Source: Streptococcus sp. LYSM12
GTDB taxonomy: Bacteria; Bacillota; Bacilli; Lactobacillales; Streptococcaceae
Length of the DNA stretch: 46,433 nucleotides
Reading direction: 5' to 3'
Assembly: GCF_004569635.1 (NCBI RefSeq)
Contig: NZ_SPOZ01000021.1
Location: 1-46,433, forward strand
Below the pieces are notes generated by a model. It was given only the letters and a program-made list of their open reading frames with translations, had not been told where the DNA came from and made no database searches. The position numbers and the translations under genes were made by a program. Positions 26,503-36,583 of this stretch are shown in pieces. Within the stretch, counting starts at the first letter, position 1. The number at the start of each line of letters is the position of its first letter.

Positions 26503-27432
26503 CTATTTATTAGCCCTTGCATATAAAACAGCTTCTAAAATAGCCATGCGGACAAAGACACCGTTTTGCATCTGTCGGACTATCCGTGATTTAGGTGCTT
26601 CCACCAAATCATCTGCAATTTCCACATCGCGATTGACGGGAGCCGGGTGCATAATGATGGCTGTATCTTTCATGCGTGCATAGCGCTCCTGTGTCAAACC
26701 ATATAGACGGTGGTATTCTTCATTAGAAAAACTCTTATCGCCATTATGGCGCTCATGCTGAACACGCAAGAACATCAAAACATCTACCTGATCGACCATT
26801 TTATCCAAGGATACATGCTGACCGTAAACATCAAATTCTTCTGTATACCACTCGCTAGGACCCGCAAAGAACAAACTTGCCCCCAAGCGTTTTAAAATCT
26901 GCATATTAGACTTAGCGACGCGTGAGTGGGTCAAATCACCCACAATCATAATCTTCAACCCCTCAAAATAGCCAAATTCCTCATAAATAGTCATCAAATC
27001 CAGGAGAGACTGACTAGGGTGTTGACCCGAACCATCTCCTCCATTGACAATAGAAGCCGTAATCGTCGGACTATCAATCAGTTTTTGATAGTAATCTACT
27101 TCTGAATGGCGAATGATACAAATGTCCACTCCCAGGGCGCTCATAGTCAAAATCGTATCGTATAAGGTTTCACCCTTATTAACTGAACTGGTTTTAGCAT
27201 CAAAATCAATCATATTGAGACCCAGACGCAACTCTGCCATTTCAAATGACTTATGAGTCCGTGTCGAATCCTCAAAGAAGAGATTAGATACATAAGCTTT
27301 TGGAGAAATAGCTGCTGTCGCTCCTCTTTTAAAAGCTAAGCCCCGCTCAATCAACCCCATAACCTCTTCATTAGACAGACTTTCCATGGTCACTACATGC
27401 TGGAGTGACACTTTTTCATCAATGATTGGCAT
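26503..27432 (-). CDS. pyrB: Aspartate carbamoyltransferase
   Basis: Second step of pyrimidine synthesis: carbamoyl phosphate plus aspartate. 309 residues, catalytic chain. Carbamoyl-phosphate motif STRTHKSFE (about 56-64), HPSQSLLDL (about 137-145), and [12 protein letters not shown] near the C-terminus. No regulatory pyrI accompanies it, as expected in Gram-positives. 15 nt after pyrR. Confidence 0.96.
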   Translation of the reverse strand: MPIIDEKVSLQHVVTMESLSNEEVMGLIERGLAFKRGATAAISPKAYVSNLFFEDSTRTHKSFEMAELRLGLNMIDFDAKTSSVNKGETLYDTILTMSALGVDICIIRHSEVDYYQKLIDSPTITASIVNGGDGSGQHPSQSLLDLMTIYEEFGYFEGLKIMIVGDLTHSRVAKSNMQILKRLGASLFFAGPSEWYTEEFDVYGQHVSLDKMVDQVDVLMFLRVQHERHNGDKSFSNEEYHRLYGLTQERYARMKDTAIIMHPAPVNRDVEIADDLVEAPKSRIVRQMQNGVFVRMAILEAVLYARANK

Positions 27433-27447
27433 CTCAAAACCTACCTC

Positions 27448-27978
27448 TTATTTTACCTCATTGGTATCTAACAACAAAACCGAATCCTTACCATCTGTCT
27501 CAACCATGTGAACAATAATTTCCTCAGTCCGACTGGTTGGGATATTTTTACCAACATAGTCTGCCCGAATTGGTAACTCACGATGCCCTCTGTCCACTAA
27601 AACAGCCAGGCTAACCCGCGCAGGACGACCGAGAGAAACGATATTGTCAATCGCCGCACGGATGGTCCGACCTGTGTAAAGCACATCATCGATTAAAATA
27701 ACATCGCGATCATTAATAGCTGCTGTCATCAAGGTCGTATCTTCTTCTACTTTCATATCATCGCGGAAAGGCTTGGTATCCAGTTCCCCAAGCGGAACCT
27801 CAATCCCCTCCAACTGCTTCAAGCGCTCTTGAATACGCTTTGCAATATAGACACCCCGGGTCTTGATGCCTGCTAAGACAATATTGTCCAACTTTTTATT
27901 ACGCTCGATAATCTCATAAGTAATCCGCGTAATAGCCCGTTTCATGGTCATCTCATCGACTATTTCTTTGGTTTTCAT
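27448..27978 (-). CDS. pyrR: Pyrimidine operon attenuation protein / uracil phosphoribosyltransferase
   Basis: RNA-binding regulator that binds the pyr leader when UMP is high and promotes termination; also has uracil phosphoribosyltransferase activity. 176 residues from ATG 27978 ([10 protein letters not shown]), which has GAAAGGGG upstream; a GTG ten codons earlier lies just after the attenuator T-run and is unlikely. PRPP-binding loop [17 protein letters not shown] (about 95-111). It regulates its own operon through the leader at 28006-28217. Confidence 0.95.
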   Translation of the reverse strand: MKTKEIVDEMTMKRAITRITYEIIERNKKLDNIVLAGIKTRGVYIAKRIQERLKQLEGIEVPLGELDTKPFRDDMKVEEDTTLMTAAINDRDVILIDDVLYTGRTIRAAIDNIVSLGRPARVSLAVLVDRGHRELPIRADYVGKNIPTSRTEEIIVHMVETDGKDSVLLLDTNEVK

Positions 27979-28005
27979 GACTAACCCCTTTCTCGCCCAA
28001 TGGCA

Positions 28006-28217
28006 CAAAAAAATCTCCTTGCCACAAGGAGATTTCAGAAAATAAGGTCAAGATAGTTCCTTGAAACCTAGGATAATGTGACCGATACCTTGCCTGATGA
28101 CAATTTAATCTGCAATTCAAGTCGCATTCTCCACATGAGGTTGACAAAACCATTATATAACCTGTTTTAACTGATACTCCTTGCCTGTTTCACGGAACAG
28201 TCCTTAAAGGATTTATT
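28006..28217 (-). promoter_or_regulatory. PyrR-responsive attenuator leader
   Basis: Read on the minus strand: CCTTTAAGGA, then the PyrR-binding hairpin CTGTT-CCGTGA-AACAG (28185-28200), with the loop matching the CNGNGA consensus; CAAGGAG (28177-28183); and the terminator AATCTCCTTG-TGG-CAAGGAGATT plus T-run (28006-28034). The CAAGGAG after the binding loop can pair with CTCCTTG of the terminator's first arm, forming the antiterminator. PyrR bound to the loop would block that and favour termination. Confidence 0.88.
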
Positions 28218-28223
28218 TTTACC

Positions 28224-28252
28224 AGTATAACAGAAGTTTTATGAAAAGACAA
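28224..28252 (-). promoter_or_regulatory. pyr operon promoter
   Basis: Minus strand TTGTCT (28247-28252), 17 nt, TATACT (28224-28229), placing the transcript start near 28217, just before the attenuator. Confidence 0.75.
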
Positions 28253-28609
28253 ATAATATGTCAGCAACAAAAATCCTATTTTCTATTGATAGGTATCAAT
28301 ACACACCGTATCCATTTTTATATTTTTAGAATGATGCAGAGGTATGCCCCCTTTCTTACCCCCAGCCGTCCCACTAGCTATCATTCTAAGCATGCCACTT
28401 CCTGCAAAACTACCCAACTGAGATATACCAACAATCAAGGAAGTGTCAAGCTTTGAGGAGTGAGATATAGCTAGTCTGCTGCTAGCCTTATCGCCACATT
28501 TTTGTAGTATGACTGTACATGATTTAGAAGTCTCAACTACCTTTCTTCTTTGGTTTCTAAGCTTGTCCTAAAACACTTTACTGAATTTTTAACCTCCTCT
28601 CATCACTTC
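28253..28609. other. Spacer upstream of the pyr promoter, no gene seen
   Basis: About 350 nt with stop codons in every frame and no recognisable motif before repeat R2 begins. Confidence 0.4.
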
Positions 28610-28990
28610 GATGATTAAGGGAAGCGAGAAAGAACTCGCCAGATAGAAAAAAGAATTCCGTTTTTCCTGACTTCTTAAATACCAGGTTCAGGTAGGTTCG
28701 GGCTAAAACAGTCTGAGAATAGATCCTTTCTCGCCCATTCCGCACAGCTCCAACAGTCAGAGTAGTGACTGTTGGAGCTTGGAAATGAAGCGAACGCGTT
28801 CGCATCAGTCGTAGAGGTCAGATTTAGAGTGGGAAACACGAACAAATATGAGTGAAGATTTTGAGCCTGTCCTCTTGTAACAAGAGAAAACAGCGCTTCA
28901 TTTCCAACTTTCAACGGCATTATTCGCTACAGCAATCAACCACTGCGCTGAGATGCTGATGTAAACTATGGGAAACGGATATGGTTTTTT
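28610..28990 (-). repeat. Dispersed repeat R2, reverse orientation
   Basis: Carries the R2 blocks in reverse, plus a 13-bp perfect stem GCTCCAACAGTCA/TGACTGTTGGAGC (28747-28778). The segment 28745-28862 is almost identical to 36373-36484, indicating recent duplication or conversion. Confidence 0.7.
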
Positions 28991-29076
28991 TGCCCAGCCT
29001 CAGTCTTTACTTTTCATTTACTCTGAAACATTGATACAACAAGATGCGCTAGCTAGTTATGAATGTTATGAAATAG

Positions 29077-29172
29077 TATCGTCCTTTCGTTTATCTTTTA
29101 TTACTTCATTCACTCGCTTTGCCCTACTCTAGTACAGCCTGCAGCTCATTGCCTGGTACTAAAAATGCTCTA
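29077..29172. repeat. RUP-like MITE, copy 7 (worn ends)
   Basis: CTTTCGTTTATCTTTTATTAC, CACTCGCTTTGCC, CTAGTACAGCCTGCAGCTC and TACTAAAAAT are typical; both outermost ends have diverged. Confidence 0.7.
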
Positions 29173-29223
29173 TTGATTTTTGCAGGGAATGAGTATGCGC
29201 GTTAAACATAACATGTAATGAGC

Positions 29224-29258
29224 AAAAAATAAGGATTGGCGCTTTTGTCCAATCCTTA
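29224..29258 (-). terminator. Terminator of the oligopeptide-binding protein gene
   Basis: Minus strand AAGGATTGG-ACAAAAGCG-CCAATCCTT then ATTTTTTG; 11 nt past the stop. Confidence 0.88.
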
Positions 29259-29268
29259 TCTCACCCAT

Positions 29269-31065
29269 TTATTTCTCAGCTACTCCTGTATCTGCGGTCA
29301 ACTCAACCTCAATCCATGGTGATTTAGAAGCTGAACCGTATTTGGTATCAAAATATTTGACACGTTTATTGACAGCGATAAGCTTTTCAGATTCAAACAA
29401 TGGAATCGCAAATGCTTCTTTCTCAGCATTTTCTTGCCATTTTTTGTAGTTTTCAAGATTTTTCTTCTCATCAAAGGACTCTTCTGAGCCAAGCGCTTTG
29501 AGCAACTTGGTATTTTCATCTGATACATAACGTGAGTAGTTAAATTTCGCTTCTGGTCCCCATAGTCCTGTTGGGTTTGGATCATAGCCAGTGGACCAAC
29601 CTGCTAGGTAAGCATCGATATTTGCATCATTAGCTCCAATTGTGTCATAGAAAGAATTCAACTCCATGGTACGACCTGTGTAGAGTTCGACATTCAAGCC
29701 AACTTCTTTCCACCAAGCAATATACTGTTGGATAAGAGCTTCGTTGGCTTCTGTCCGTTTACGAGCTGCAAGGGTAATTTTGAGTGGTTTCCCATCCTTA
29801 TCTTCACGGATACCATCTCCGTCCACATCCTTATATCCTGCTTTATCAAGTAAGGCTTTTGATTTGTCTGGATCGTAGGTATAGCCTTTCAAATCAGTAT
29901 CATGTAAATCACCAAAGAATGAGATAATAAGAGAGTTGGCTGGGTGGTACAAGCCATTGTAAAGTTTTTCGCCAGCCGTCTTCGTATCAAGAGCGTACCC
30001 CATAGCCTGACGCAAATTGACATCATTCATTTTAGCATCCGGATTCATGACATTCTTCCCTGCGTCCTTGTCATATTTTCCAAGGTTGAATGATAGGTAT
30101 TCATAGCTAGAAGCTAACGTACCAAGTACAGTAATATTAGACATATCTTTAAAACTATCTAACTGATCTGTTGGCATTTCTGCATAGTCATAGTGGCCAG
30201 CTTTCATTTCTGACACAATGGTATCGGGAGAAACAATATCCATCTTCAGACTGTCTATCTTCACTTTTCCTTTATAATAGTGTTCATTTGGAACAAAGGT
30301 TACAGACTCGCCACTGACCACTTCTTTAATCTTAAACGCTCCCATGCCGACGATTTTAGAGGTCGCACGTGCATACTCGCTTTTTTCCCAGTCTGCTACT
30401 GGAATATCCTTAAAGATATGTTTTGGTACTACATAAGACGGAATATCTCCGCCTGCATACATCATAGAAGGAGACATTTCTTTAACATTTAGGACAACTG
30501 TATAATCATCTACCTTGTCAATCCCTGAAATGCTGTCTGCTTTTCCTGCTACAAAGTCATCCATTCCAATGATATTTTTAAAACCATCATCGAAACGTAC
30601 TCCTGTATAGCCTTGGTCAGCCATTTTTTCAATAGTGAAGATATAATCATCAATGGTAAATGGCTCCCCATCTGACCACTTATAATCCTTACCTGTGAGC
30701 TTAACGGTAACTTTTTTAGCTTTTAAATCAAAGTCGACTTTAGCAAGACCTGAATCATCGAGTTTGCGGTCACCATCATAACCAAACATTCCCTCATCAA
30801 CCAATACTCCAAACGTTGAACCCACACTATTATCTACCAATTCATCAATCAATAATCCTGTTGATGCTGAAGCTGCCACAAGTGCATACTTAAACTGTCC
30901 ACCCTTAATCGCAGAACCGTCGTGTGTCACTTCTCCTAGAAAGCTCAAATTCATTGTTTCAGCTGATGATGAGCTCTTAGAACTATTTGCTCCACATGCA
31001 GCCAAGATGGATGTCGACAGGAGCGTGATTGCGGCTAGTGAAAATGCTTTACTTGTCTTTTTCAT
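29269..31065 (-). CDS. Oligopeptide ABC transporter substrate-binding lipoprotein
   Basis: Surface lipoprotein of the OppA/AmiA/SBP_bac_5 family that captures peptides for an ABC importer. 598 residues; signal with lipobox LAAC (C24) and a serine-rich linker GANSSKSSSS. Family features include YKWSDGEPFTIDDYIFT (about 128-144), LRQAMGYALD (about 350-359) and a YDPNPTGLWGP segment. It is an orphan: no permease or ATPase gene nearby, and it has its own terminator. In streptococci such orphan paralogues share the Ami/Opp permease, and some bind signalling peptides; that role here is only a possibility. Confidence 0.93.
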   Translation of the reverse strand: MKKTSKAFSLAAITLLSTSILAACGANSSKSSSSAETMNLSFLGEVTHDGSAIKGGQFKYALVAASASTGLLIDELVDNSVGSTFGVLVDEGMFGYDGDRKLDDSGLAKVDFDLKAKKVTVKLTGKDYKWSDGEPFTIDDYIFTIEKMADQGYTGVRFDDGFKNIIGMDDFVAGKADSISGIDKVDDYTVVLNVKEMSPSMMYAGGDIPSYVVPKHIFKDIPVADWEKSEYARATSKIVGMGAFKIKEVVSGESVTFVPNEHYYKGKVKIDSLKMDIVSPDTIVSEMKAGHYDYAEMPTDQLDSFKDMSNITVLGTLASSYEYLSFNLGKYDKDAGKNVMNPDAKMNDVNLRQAMGYALDTKTAGEKLYNGLYHPANSLIISFFGDLHDTDLKGYTYDPDKSKALLDKAGYKDVDGDGIREDKDGKPLKITLAARKRTEANEALIQQYIAWWKEVGLNVELYTGRTMELNSFYDTIGANDANIDAYLAGWSTGYDPNPTGLWGPEAKFNYSRYVSDENTKLLKALGSEESFDEKKNLENYKKWQENAEKEAFAIPLFESEKLIAVNKRVKYFDTKYGSASKSPWIEVELTADTGVAEK

Positions 31066-31279
31066 AAAGTTCTACCTCAATTTTTTTGATATATAGCAGA
31101 TCATGATGAATTTTACATGTCTGTTCCAGTATTCTATCATAAAAAATGACATTTTTCTGTATTTTTTATACAAAAATATTCTTTATTTTTACATATTCTA
31201 ACATATAAATGTAAGAAAAACCTACTTCTTATGGTAGAAATAGGGAATTTTCCAGACATACTTAGAATATTTAAACAGT

Positions 31280-31915
31280 CTACTGTTTCCTTGAAAACTT
31301 TGGTAATCTCATTGATTTTATCACGAGAAGACCGTAGCCAGCAAGCAAATAAGCGATAAAAATCGTTACTGCATAGGTTAAGACATACTTCCAGCCATAT
31401 TTTGGTACATTTAAGAAAAAATAAGCAAAAGGACTGTCTTTGGCATCAGGAATCGGCAACTTAATAAACAGGCCATTGATAAGCGCAAAGGCTAGATAAG
31501 CAACGGGTAGAGCCGTCCACCAGACGGGGTCAAACCACCTGTATTGTCGCTGCTTATCTACAAACAGAGTGTCCAAAAGAAAATAGAGAGGAACAATATA
31601 GTGACAGAGGAGATTTTCCACCCTCCAAAAATCTGTCGCAAGTGGTGCCAACATGAAATGGTAAATAATGCAGGTAATCATAATCGACATCGTCACTGCT
31701 GCTTTCACGCGCAGAAACCCTCGACACTCTATCTCTTTCTTTTGATACATAGTATAGACCATATAAGTTGAAAATAGGGTCACTAAAAGGTTCGATTGAA
31801 CCGTATAATACATCAACATACCAAGACCATGCTTGATAATCTCAAGTGTCGTGCCAATAACAGCAAGAACAAGTAACAGATAACGTGAATAAAACAATTT
31901 ACTTCGATATTTCAA
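31280..31915 (-). CDS. Pr6Pr-like integral membrane protein
   Basis: About 211 residues with six hydrophobic segments, and the motifs YYTVQSNLLV near residues 37-46 and HYIVPLYFLLDTLF near 104-117, which recall the Pr6Pr/FAR-17a-type family. Function unknown. I start it at TTG 31915 (reading LKYRSKLFY), because AGGAG lies 7 nt upstream; the ATGs further upstream fall inside a 19-bp perfect hairpin (31941-31982) and lack a ribosome site. Stands alone between the peptide-binding protein and an R3 array. Confidence 0.75.
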   Translation of the reverse strand: MKYRSKLFYSRYLLLVLAVIGTTLEIIKHGLGMLMYYTVQSNLLVTLFSTYMVYTMYQKKEIECRGFLRVKAAVTMSIMITCIIYHFMLAPLATDFWRVENLLCHYIVPLYFLLDTLFVDKQRQYRWFDPVWWTALPVAYLAFALINGLFIKLPIPDAKDSPFAYFFLNVPKYGWKYVLTYAVTIFIAYLLAGYGLLVIKSMRLPKFSRKQ

Positions 31916-31940
31916 TTTATTTCTCCTAATACTCTCTAAA

Positions 31941-31982
31941 CCCCAACCTTTCATCACTTGTGAAAGTGATGAAAGGTTGGGG
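31941..31982. repeat. Perfect 19-bp inverted repeat upstream of the Pr6Pr-like gene
   Basis: CCCCAACCTTTCATCACTT faces its exact reverse complement across a 4-nt loop. No T-run follows, so it is not an ordinary terminator. It lies beyond the distal end of the R3 array. Confidence 0.85.
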
Positions 31983-32024
31983 ATAAGGGTAGCAAAGATC
32001 TCCTCTCCTAAACCGAAAGTAGAA

Positions 32025-32690
32025 CGGATGTTTACCTTGAGTTTTTTCAGGAGGCTTTGTATTTTGGTGGAACTGAGTTCGGACTAAAAATGTTAGAAAA
32101 AAGATGAATCGTATTGATTACTGAAGTAATCTGCCTCAATTCCCTATTTTTCCTTACATTTTTTTAACGTCCTCACATCTTAACTGGACTCAACCTAAGA
32201 GCTATGTAAAAAAGAGACGCAACTCTTGCAACTTTAGTTGCTTACAGGTGTGGCTACCTTTAGTTAGAAATACTTCTAGCATCGATGACGCGTCGGCGTA
32301 TTTCCTATTTTTACCGTAGCTGTTGCAGGCTGTGCCTGCTTTACAGATATGGAAGAAACTATCCAGCGGAGAGTTTCTTAGACACAGGGTACATTCGCTT
32401 TTTAAACGCCCTCGTATCTTGGGGAATTGATCTCAAGCTACGAGCTATGTAAAAAGAAACGAAGCCGTTGCAAATTTTATTTGCTTACAAATACAGCTAC
32501 CTTTGAAGCTAGGAAATAGACATTTACAGGTCAAGCGCTCTCTATGCTTCTCCGTCATGTTTCCTAATGTTACCGTAGCTATTGCAGCCTGTGCCTGCTT
32601 TACAGATATGGAAGAAACTATCCAGCGGAGAGTTTCTTAGACACAGGGTACATTCGCTTTTTGAACGTCCTCGTATCTTGGGCAAGGTGA
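32025..32690 (-). repeat. R3 tandem array 3' of the phnA-like gene
   Basis: At least three diverged units. On the minus strand the blocks AAGATACGAGGACGTTCAAA, ACATAGCTC.. and TTGCAA-type stems followed by TCTTTTTTAC recur. Two blocks of about 118 bp, 32302-32419 and 32562-32680 (plus-strand TTACCGTAGCT...CAGGGTACATTCGC), are nearly identical at a 260-bp spacing. No gene is visible. Confidence 0.8.
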
Positions 32691-32793
32691 GCGAACGACG
32701 GAAAAAATTACTGTTTGATGACTATAAAATAAGAAGAGGGAGCCAAGCGGCATATAAAGCGCCCTACTCCCAAGTCTTGTAGAAATCTATTGG

Positions 32794-33129
32794 TTAGATT
32801 TTCTTAACAAATTCTGATTTCAATTTCATCGCACCAAAACCATCAATCTTACAGTCGATGTTGTGATCACCTTCAACAATGCGAATGTTTTTCACACGTG
32901 TGCCTTGTTTCAGATCCTTAGGCGCTCCCTTGACTTTCAAATCTTTGATGAGCGTTACAGTGTCGCCATCTGCTAATCGATTTCCATTCGCATCAATAGC
33001 AACAACTCCCTCTTCTTCGACCACTTCTGCCGGATTCCATTCGTAGGCGCATTCTGGACAGATAAGCAAAACGCCATCTTCATAGACATACTCTGATTGG
33101 CATTTTGGACAATTTGGTAAAGTTTCCAT
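32794..33129 (-). CDS. PhnA/YjdM-family zinc-ribbon protein
   Basis: 111-residue soluble protein. N-terminal zinc ribbon C8-x2-C11 and C24-x2-C27 ([21 protein letters not shown]), then the conserved C-terminal YjdM domain with [23 protein letters not shown]. Named PhnA for historical reasons; it is not a phosphonate enzyme, and the role is unknown. ATG follows GAGGAG; extended -10 TGGTATACT lies 30 nt upstream. Downstream it runs into a GC-rich imperfect stem (GGGAG...CTCCC, 32737-32773) and then the R3 array. Confidence 0.88.
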   Translation of the reverse strand: METLPNCPKCQSEYVYEDGVLLICPECAYEWNPAEVVEEEGVVAIDANGNRLADGDTVTLIKDLKVKGAPKDLKQGTRVKNIRIVEGDHNIDCKIDGFGAMKLKSEFVKKI

Positions 33130-33158
33130 GTTATCTCCTCTTCTTTTTTTACTTATTT

Positions 33159-33167
33159 AGTATACCA
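33159..33167 (-). promoter_or_regulatory. Extended -10 promoter of the phnA-like gene
   Basis: Minus strand TGG-TATACT; a weak TTGCTC lies at the -35 distance (17 nt). Confidence 0.55.
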
Positions 33168-33188
33168 TGCTGGTGCAAATTGAGCAAG

Positions 33189-34079
33189 CTAGGCTTTTCT
33201 GAGTTTTTCTAGGGTTTCACGGAAAACGGCTGGCACTTCTGCCGTAAAGGTTACAAGCTCTCCAGTCCGTGGATGGGTAAAGCCAAGCGTCTTAGCATGT
33301 AAGAACTGACCGCATCCTTTCAAGGTTTTGCGTGGACCATACACTTCATCTCCTGCTACTGGATGACCAATATAGGCCATGTGCACACGAATCTGATGCG
33401 TTCGTCCTGTTTCAAGGGTTAATTCTACCAATGTGTAATCCCCGAAGCGCTCCAAGACCTGAAAACGTGTGAGAGCTTCCTTACCCCTAGCAGTTACTGC
33501 CTGCTTCTTGCGATCCTTTTCAGAGCGACCGATTGGTGCTTCAATCACACCGCAATCATTGGGCAGATTACCATGGACAATCGCAACATATTTCCGCAAA
33601 GATTTCTTAGCCTTTAGTTCTTCTGCTAATTTCTGGTGGGCTTCATCATGTTTGGCCACCATCAATAGACCAGATGTATCCTTATCAATCCGATGAACAA
33701 TTCCAGGTCGCACGACCCCATTGATACCAGATAAGTCTTTGATATGGTATAAAAGAGCATTGACCAAGGTTCCTGAGGTATGCCCTGCCGAGGGGTGAAC
33801 CACCATACCTTGCGGCTTATTCACTACTGCCACATCTGCATCTTCGTAGACAAGCTCAAGCGGAAGATTCTCTGCTACATAGCCAATTTCTTCAGCTTCT
33901 GGAAACTCATATTGGATACAATCTCCAGCTTGAACTGTATATTTCGCTTTTTTGGCCTGACCGTTGACAAGGACTAGACCAGCCTTTATCTGCTCATTAG
34001 CCACCGAACGCGATAAGGAAGTTAAGTCAGCCAATGCCTTATCCAAACGAACTCCACCTGTTTCAACTCTTACTTCCAT
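33189..34079 (-). CDS. 23S rRNA pseudouridine synthase, RluD type
   Basis: RluA/RluD-family enzyme that makes pseudouridines in 23S rRNA (helix 69 for true RluD). 296 residues: N-terminal S4 RNA-binding domain (about 10-60, [15 protein letters not shown]), then the catalytic domain with HRIDKDTSG (129-137) where D132 is the nucleophile-like Asp, and [20 protein letters not shown]. Overlaps lspA by 17 nt; order LysR-lspA-rluD is conserved in streptococci. Which uridines it modifies is not shown by the sequence. Confidence 0.93.
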   Translation of the reverse strand: MEVRVETGGVRLDKALADLTSLSRSVANEQIKAGLVLVNGQAKKAKYTVQAGDCIQYEFPEAEEIGYVAENLPLELVYEDADVAVVNKPQGMVVHPSAGHTSGTLVNALLYHIKDLSGINGVVRPGIVHRIDKDTSGLLMVAKHDEAHQKLAEELKAKKSLRKYVAIVHGNLPNDCGVIEAPIGRSEKDRKKQAVTARGKEALTRFQVLERFGDYTLVELTLETGRTHQIRVHMAYIGHPVAGDEVYGPRKTLKGCGQFLHAKTLGFTHPRTGELVTFTAEVPAVFRETLEKLRKA

Positions 34080-34527
34080 TTTCCTCTTCTTTCATAATAT
34101 AGATAAACAAGACTACTACACCAACCGTCAAATACATATCTGCGACATTAAAGACAGGAAAATCAATAAAATCGAGATGAAGCATATCAACAACGTAGCC
34201 TAGACGAACTCGGTCAATAAAATTTCCAATTCCCCCTGCAATCACAAGCGACAGGCTAGATAAAAGCCACAAGCTTCCCTTGATATGCTTGATAAAATAC
34301 CAGATCGTAGCTGTCATAACAACTAAGGTCACAATCGTAAAGAACCATTGCTGATTCTGAAGAATTGAATAAGCTGCGCCATAGTTGCGCAGGTAATAAA
34401 TATTTATCAGTTTAGGAATAAATGCCTTTTGCTCATTCAAGGCAATATTCGCTACTGTCCAGGCCTTGACCCATTGATCCAAGGCAATCAAACCTACGAT
34501 ACCTAGTGGAAATCCAACTTTTCTCAT
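34063..34527 (-). CDS. lspA: Signal peptidase II (lipoprotein)
   Basis: Membrane aspartyl protease that cuts prolipoprotein signal peptides after lipidation, as needed by the two lipoproteins in this window. 154 residues from ATG 34527 (MRKVGFPLG), with GAGAGGA upstream; an ATG seven codons earlier overlaps the LysR gene. Catalytic aspartates lie in GNFIDR and FNVADMY; four hydrophobic segments. The start lies 1 nt after the LysR stop. Confidence 0.95.
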   Translation of the reverse strand: MRKVGFPLGIVGLIALDQWVKAWTVANIALNEQKAFIPKLINIYYLRNYGAAYSILQNQQWFFTIVTLVVMTATIWYFIKHIKGSLWLLSSLSLVIAGGIGNFIDRVRLGYVVDMLHLDFIDFPVFNVADMYLTVGVVVLFIYIMKEEENGSKS

Positions 34528-34528
34528 A

Positions 34529-35434
34529 TTATCCTCTCTTCTTGGCAAAGTAAGCCTCCATCACACGGATAAAATCTTGTGCACACTGACTCAATTCTGT
34601 ATCCTCTCGCTTGACGTAAACCATGCGGTTTCCTTTTCCTTCCTTAAAGGGAATCACCGTAATCCCATGTACGCTCTCGCTATCTAAGAAACCTGATCCC
34701 GTCGCATAGGCATCTGTTCGCTCCAAAATGCCATTTAAGGTTGCACGGTCCGTGACATCAAAGGTCACTGATGAATCGGATGTATCAAAGAAATTCTCAG
34801 AATAGTAAAGATACTCATCCTTTTCCTGCGTGAAACGCACCGTTGGCAATCCCACCAGATCTGCTAATTCAATCACGGATTTTTCCGCCAAGGAATGGCC
34901 TTTTCGAATATAAATATGCGTCTGAAAAGGAATTAAATCGACTACTTCCAAGCGTAGTTTTTCAAGCTTTTGCATAATGCCCTTAGTATTGCGATTATTG
35001 AGATAAATAATCCCCAACTCACTATGCCCCTGCGCCACTTCATCTAAAATCTGCACGGTAGTCGATTCAAACAAGCGAAATTTAGGATATTCTGGAAATT
35101 GTTGCGAAAATTCGGTGATAAGAGGCGGTAAAAAATCATAGTGTTGGCTAGAAATTGAGAACTCAGACTCACCCTCATCATGCTGTAGATACAGATGTTC
35201 AAAGCTATCAAATCCCTTAACCAAACTTTTAGCCTTATCATAAAATTCCATTCCCCGTCTCGTCAAGAATGTTCCTGAACTGGTACGACTAAAAATCTTA
35301 AATCCTAGCTCTTTTTCCAAATCGCGTACAGAAATAGACAAGCTCGGTTGCGACACAAACATTTTCTCCGCTGCTTCTCGAAAAGTTCCACTATTTGCAA
35401 TCGCTACAACATAGCGTAATTGTTGAATATTCAT
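34529..35434 (-). CDS. LysR-family regulator (CpsY/MtaR-like)
   Basis: 301-residue LysR transcription factor: helix-turn-helix near residues 18-37 ([20 protein letters not shown]), then a two-lobed effector domain (about 90-295). Overall layout resembles the streptococcal CpsY/MtaR regulators of methionine supply and capsule or cell-wall traits; I cannot tell which. Position directly before lspA with a 1-nt gap suggests co-transcription with lspA-rluD. An extended -10 (TGGTATAAT) lies 30 nt upstream. Confidence 0.88.
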   Translation of the reverse strand: MNIQQLRYVVAIANSGTFREAAEKMFVSQPSLSISVRDLEKELGFKIFSRTSSGTFLTRRGMEFYDKAKSLVKGFDSFEHLYLQHDEGESEFSISSQHYDFLPPLITEFSQQFPEYPKFRLFESTTVQILDEVAQGHSELGIIYLNNRNTKGIMQKLEKLRLEVVDLIPFQTHIYIRKGHSLAEKSVIELADLVGLPTVRFTQEKDEYLYYSENFFDTSDSSVTFDVTDRATLNGILERTDAYATGSGFLDSESVHGITVIPFKEGKGNRMVYVKREDTELSQCAQDFIRVMEAYFAKKRG

Positions 35435-35463
35435 TCTGCCACTTCCTTTGTAAAATCTTCTTT

Positions 35464-35472
35464 ATTATACCA
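35464..35472 (-). promoter_or_regulatory. Extended -10 promoter of LysR-lspA-rluD
   Basis: Minus strand TGG-TATAAT, 30 nt upstream of the LysR ATG. Confidence 0.6.
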
Positions 35473-36197
35473 TAATCTACAGTAAGAATATGGGACAAAA
35501 GTCCCCAACCACCTTGTACAGATGAAGAAATCACAGATTAGCATTTTCTACTTGCATGCATTTTTCAACAATTTCCACAGAACGGATCTTTCTACCTGAC
35601 TAGTCCCCGTTTTCAATGCTATGATAACACCTTTTTCCTCGTAAAAACTATCATCTATGAAAAATTACTTTTCAAAATGAGTCTTTCTTCCTTTATCCTA
35701 GGATTCAATTTTCCTAGGTTTTACAGTTTGGCATATCTTCATCATCGGATTTAGTAGCTGATGCTAAAAATCAGAAATTGAGGGCTACCAGCTGGATAAA
35801 ACGGTGATGACTCAACCATTTAGTTAGTATTTTCCAACCTTTACCACTAACTTGACCAGAACTTCTTGAACTCATCTCCCTCATCTTGTAGTCATTCAGT
35901 TTTTACTTATGATGTTGCTCCTTTATCTTGCCTAACTCCTCTCGCCACCTAGAAACTGAAAGACTCTATTGCGAATCTCCTACTATTGGTCAGTAACCTT
36001 GCGATGTAAGATAGGAATAATCAGGTGAGTGACTCTTTCTACCTGGGTCTCAACATCCAAAAACGAGTTTCATCCAGTAGAGGATATTAGCCCGAACCTC
36101 TAATGTAAGAAATGAGGAAAAATCAAACTCTTTTTCTACATACCGCTTTCTTTCCTGCTCCCTAGCTGGCTACGAGTTACCGTTTTATTTCACGGAG
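35473..36197. other. 725-nt stretch without a recognisable gene
   Basis: Stops in all frames. It includes a small palindrome pair around 35698-35718 (CCTAGG repeated) and, from about 36060, an R2 tail fragment (CCCGAACCTCTAATGTAAGA, TTTCCTGCTCCCTAGCTGG). It may be fully decayed coding sequence, but no protein family could be read. Confidence 0.45.
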
Positions 36198-36304
36198 TAT
36201 AGTCATTTCGTTTATATTTTTATTCCTTCGTTCACTCGTCTTGCTGTACTCCAGTACTACCTGCGACTCGTTGCCTAGCACTAAAAATAAACGAAACGGC
36301 TATA
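36198..36304. repeat. RUP-like MITE, copy 8
   Basis: TATAGTCATTTCGTTTATA to AATAAACGAAACGGCTATA, 107 bp, nearly identical to copy 3. Confidence 0.88.
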
Positions 36305-36319
36305 GTCAGAAGTACACAT

Positions 36320-36555
36320 AAAAAAGGGAGTGGGAAAGAACTCAAAACACATAAAAAGTGTTCGTCTTCCCACCCCCGCATAGCTCCAACAGTCCAGAGT
36401 AGTGACTGTTGGAGATTGGAAATGAAGCGAATTCGTTCGCATCAGTCGTAGAGGTCAGATTTAGAGTGTGAAACACGAACAAATCTGCCAATCAACCACT
36501 GCGTCAAAGTAATTCGGTTAATAAAGTCAGAAAGCTGGGATTTTTTCCCAGCCTC
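36320..36555 (-). repeat. R2 repeat, reverse orientation, ending in the rpmA-side hairpin
   Basis: CTCCAACAGTC/GACTGTTGGAG stem, then a segment almost identical to the copy at 28745-28862. Closest to rpmA is GCTGGGA/TCCCAGC (36534-36552), which may also serve as the terminator of rplU-rpmA. Confidence 0.65.
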
Positions 36556-36583
36556 TTGTAAAAGCTAGTAAGGGGTTCCCTTA

